Shown here: piece after piece, positions 5,568 through 7,640 of the stretch
Numbering within the stretch: position 1 is the first letter of the stretch
Layout of the letters: each line of letters starts with the position of its first letter
Assembly (NCBI GenBank): GCA_045589215.1
Contig: JAZNOQ010000015.1
Coordinates: 1 to 7,640 of the forward strand
Direction: 5' to 3'
Length of the DNA stretch: 7,640 bases
DNA from: JAZNOQ01 sp045589215
GTDB taxonomy: Bacteria; Bacillota; Clostridia; Oscillospirales; CAG-272
Made by a program: the position numbers and the translations under genes
Notes under the pieces: model-generated
The model's input: the letters and a program-made list of their open reading frames with translations, nothing else
Databases searched by the model: none
Told to the model about the DNA's origin: nothing

Positions 5568-6709
5568 TGAAAAAGATCAAATGGAATCACTATATCAATT
5601 ATATTGTGATCGGCATTCTGACCGCCGTTCTCGGTATCATTACCGTGGCGGGAGGTCGATTCGACAGCTCTCTCCTTTACCTGCTCGAAAAGGTCGCGAT
5701 CAGCATCATTCTCGCGGTGTCGCTTTCTCTCGTTGTAGGCTTCCTCGGTGAGCTTTCGCTCGGTCACGCAGGCTTTATGTGTGTCGGCGCGTATCTCGGC
5801 GGTAAGGTATCGGCTCTCCTTGAGCCTGCTCTCGGTACGGGGATCCTCAACTTCCTTATCTCGCTTCTCGTAGGTGCGGCTGTTGCGGCGATCTTCGGTG
5901 TCATCATCGGCATCCCCGCACTTCGGCTCCGCGGCGACTACCTCGCGATCGTTACGCTTGCTTTCGGAGAGATCGTGAGGTCGGTCTTCCGTAACACCTC
6001 GGACGAGACCTTCGGCGGTGCACTTGGTCTGAGTACGCCCCGTTACGATAAGCGCTACCTCTTCATCTTTGCGTTCATTCTGGTTCTGATCACTCTTGCG
6101 GTCGTGCAGAATTTCATTCGCTCGAAGCACGGCAGAGCTGTCACGGCGATCCGCGACAATGAGATCGCGGCACGCGCAACGGGCATCAACGTGACGAAGT
6201 ACAAGCTGATCGCTTTCACGCTTTCCGCGACCTTCGCGGGCGTTGCTGGTGTGCTTTACAGCTTCAGCAACTACACCGTGCAGAGCGCAAAGTTTGGCTA
6301 CAACTACTCGTTCGAGATCCTCGTTATGGTCGTTCTCGGCGGTATGGGCAGCATCAACGGCTCGATCATTGCGGCTACCCTCATCACCTATCTGAACACC
6401 AAGCTCGCAACGATCCTCACGGGTGACCTTGCGGTGCTGCAGAATCTGCTTTATGCGCTGATCCTGATCGCGATCGTTATTTACAACAACGCACCCGCAC
6501 TCAAGGGCTTCCGCACCAAGTACAATCTGAAGAACGGCATCGAAAAGCTCTTGCGCCGTAAGCACGATCCTGCGCGTCTGAAGGATGACGCCGCAAAGTG
6601 GGACGTCGTTCCGACGAAGATCGAAATGAACGAGATCCTGTCGGTCGATATGAAGCCGCAGGAAACGGGCAGTGATAAGCCCGATCAGCCCAAAGGAGGG
6701 GAGAAATAA
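5564..6709 (+). CDS. livM: Branched-chain amino acid ABC transporter permease LivM
   Basis: A 381-residue membrane permease partner of LivH. Family motifs: LSLGHAGFMCVGAY (64-77), ALRLRGDYLAIVTLAFGEI (119-137), the coupling segment GRAVTAIRDNEIAARATGIN (190-209), and LGGMGSINGSIIAA (258-271). Hydrophobic segments run to about residue 310. The last 65 or so residues form a charged hydrophilic tail, predicted cytoplasmic: a basic part (KLLRRKHDPARLK, 328-340), then an acidic and Pro/Gly-rich end. Such tails vary in length among LivM proteins. GGAGGG at 5551-5556 sits seven bases before the ATG at 5564; a second ATG at 5567 is possible and would change only one residue. The stop overlaps the livG start by one base (TAATG). 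The livG ribosome binding site lies within the last livM codons. Confidence 0.95.
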   Translation: MMKKIKWNHYINYIVIGILTAVLGIITVAGGRFDSSLLYLLEKVAISIILAVSLSLVVGFLGELSLGHAGFMCVGAYLGGKVSALLEPALGTGILNFLISLLVGAAVAAIFGVIIGIPALRLRGDYLAIVTLAFGEIVRSVFRNTSDETFGGALGLSTPRYDKRYLFIFAFILVLITLAVVQNFIRSKHGRAVTAIRDNEIAARATGINVTKYKLIAFTLSATFAGVAGVLYSFSNYTVQSAKFGYNYSFEILVMVVLGGMGSINGSIIAATLITYLNTKLATILTGDLAVLQNLLYALILIAIVIYNNAPALKGFRTKYNLKNGIEKLLRRKHDPARLKDDAAKWDVVPTKIEMNEILSVDMKPQETGSDKPDQPKGGEK

Positions 6710-7479
6710 TGGCAGAGTATATTCTTGAAACGAAAAACCTCGGCATCTCCTTCGGCGGTCTGAAGGCGGCGCAGGACGTCAATCTGCGCATCAAGAAAAA
6801 TCAGATCTACGGTCTGATCGGCCCCAACGGCGCGGGAAAGACCACGATCTTCAACCTTCTCACGGGTGTTTATAAGCCCACCACGGGTACGTTTCTCCTC
6901 GACGGTGAGGAGCTTTGCGGACTTTCGCAGGAAAAGATCAACCACAAGGGGATGGCGCGTACCTTCCAGAACATCCGTCTCTTCAACAACATGACGGTCG
7001 TTCGTAACGTTATGGTCGGTCTCCATAATCAGCCCGAATATAAATGCACCGTCTGGGAGTCCTTCTTCCGTCTACCGAGCCATTTCCGCGTTGAAAAGGA
7101 AATGCGCGCGAGGGCGAAGGAGCTTCTCGCGATCTTTGGGCTTGAGGAGGAACGGAACAATCTCGCGTGTAATCTTCCTTACGGCAAACAGCGTAAGCTT
7201 GAGATCGCGCGTGCGCTTGCGACGAATCCGAAGCTACTTCTCCTCGATGAGCCTGCGGCGGGTATGAACCCCCACGAGACCGAGGACCTTGAAAAGACCA
7301 TTCGGTTTATTCGGGATCACTTTGATATGACGATCCTTCTGATCGAGCACGATATGAAATTCGTTGCAGGACTTTGCGACGAGGTCACGGTGCTCAACTT
7401 CGGTACGGTCCTTTGCGAGGGCAAGACGCGCGACGCGCTGAATGACCCCGAGGTCATCCGTGCATATATCGGAGGTTAA
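6709..7479 (+). CDS. livG: Branched-chain amino acid ABC transporter ATP-binding protein LivG
   Basis: A 256-residue cytoplasmic ATPase that pairs with LivF to power LivHM. All ABC motifs are intact: Walker A GPNGAGKTT (38-46), Q-loop TFQN (85-88), signature LPYGKQRKLEIARAL (156-170; the variant LPYG in place of LSGG is usual for LivG), Walker B LLLLDEP (176-182) followed by AAGMNPHET (183-191), and H-loop LLIEHDM (210-216). The insert between the Q-loop and signature (about 105-135) and the ending RAYIGG are also LivG-like. AGGAGG at 6694-6699 lies nine bases before the ATG. Four bases of DNA separate its stop from livF start sequence, indicating one transcript and coupled translation. Nothing is unusual about it. 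Confidence 0.97.
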   Translation: MAEYILETKNLGISFGGLKAAQDVNLRIKKNQIYGLIGPNGAGKTTIFNLLTGVYKPTTGTFLLDGEELCGLSQEKINHKGMARTFQNIRLFNNMTVVRNVMVGLHNQPEYKCTVWESFFRLPSHFRVEKEMRARAKELLAIFGLEEERNNLACNLPYGKQRKLEIARALATNPKLLLLDEPAAGMNPHETEDLEKTIRFIRDHFDMTILLIEHDMKFVAGLCDEVTVLNFGTVLCEGKTRDALNDPEVIRAYIGG

Positions 7480-7482
7480 GCT

Positions 7483-7640
7483 ATGGCATTACTTGAAGTA
7501 AATAACCTCGAGGTCTATTACGGTGTGATCTGCGCCCTGAAGGGCATCAGCTTTGAAGTCAACGAGGGCGAGATCGTCACCCTGATCGGCGCGAACGGCG
7601 CGGGCAAGACGACCACGATGCAGAGCGTCGTCGGTCTGAT
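7483..7640 (+). CDS. livF: Branched-chain amino acid ABC transporter ATP-binding protein LivF, partial (runs off window end)
   Basis: The first 52 codons of the second ATPase of the Liv importer. GGAGG at 7471-7475, inside the end of livG, sits seven bases before the ATG. The translation begins MALLEVNNLEVYYGVICALK and contains an intact Walker A motif GANGAGKTT (36-44) after a typical EGEIVTLI strand. LivF proteins are usually about 235 residues, so most of the gene, including signature, Walker B and H-loop, lies past the window edge. The YYGVICALKGISFEV segment and the position after livG favour LivF over another ABC ATPase. Confidence 0.93.
   Translation, partial: MALLEVNNLEVYYGVICALKGISFEVNEGEIVTLIGANGAGKTTTMQSVVGL

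Noticed and set aside
5474..6565. A 363-codon minus-strand open frame opposite livM
   Set aside because: The predicted product is an extremely Arg/Asp/Glu-rich shadow of hydrophobic livM codons, with no promoter or start signal.
1..7640. CRISPR arrays, tRNA or rRNA genes, insertion sequences, phage or toxin-antitoxin genes
   Set aside because: No regularly spaced repeats, cloverleaf-like sequences, transposase motifs or small gene pairs were seen on either strand.

Overview
The window looks like chromosomal DNA from a Gram-positive anaerobe of the Bacillota, most likely Clostridia of the gut type. This is inferred from a SipW-type (TasA/camelysin-like) secreted protein, a lipoprotein-type binding protein for an ABC importer, strong GGAGG ribosome binding sites, consensus sigma-A-like promoters and a fairly GC-rich codon style. 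The species cannot be named from the sequence alone.

Layout: (1) 28-1977, plus strand, is a large secreted protein. Its N-terminal half is the TasA-like family found behind SipW-type signal peptides, and its C-terminal part looks like a right-handed beta-helix in visibly AT-richer DNA. (2) 1978-2061 is a short convergent gap with a strong rho-independent terminator and a second GC-rich palindrome that resembles an interspersed repeat. (3) 3086-2062, minus strand, is azlC-azlD, a two-gene branched-chain amino acid exporter with an ATGA overlap. (4) 3087-3368 is a 282-base divergent intergenic region. It carries a promoter for azlCD, a near-consensus promoter for the liv operon, a perfect 8-bp inverted repeat just after the liv -10 box, and several short repeats. 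(5) 3369-7640, plus strand, is a complete-order liv importer operon: livJ (binding lipoprotein), livH and livM (permeases), livG (ATPase), and livF (second ATPase, cut off by the window end). livJ is separated from livH by 153 bases holding a perfect 15-bp hairpin. The other liv genes overlap or nearly touch.

How it works together: LivJ would capture a branched-chain or related amino acid outside the membrane, LivHM would form the channel and LivGF would power uptake. AzlCD, read in the opposite direction from the same intergenic region, would export branched-chain amino acids or analogues. Placing importer and exporter back to back suggests reciprocal or coordinated control, but no regulator gene lies in the window.

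Most of the window is recognisable transport machinery. The parts most worth a second look are the TasA-like/beta-helix chimera with its Trp/Asp-rich C-terminus, the divergent importer/exporter control region, and the livJ-livH hairpin. I found no tRNA, rRNA, CRISPR array, insertion sequence or phage gene.
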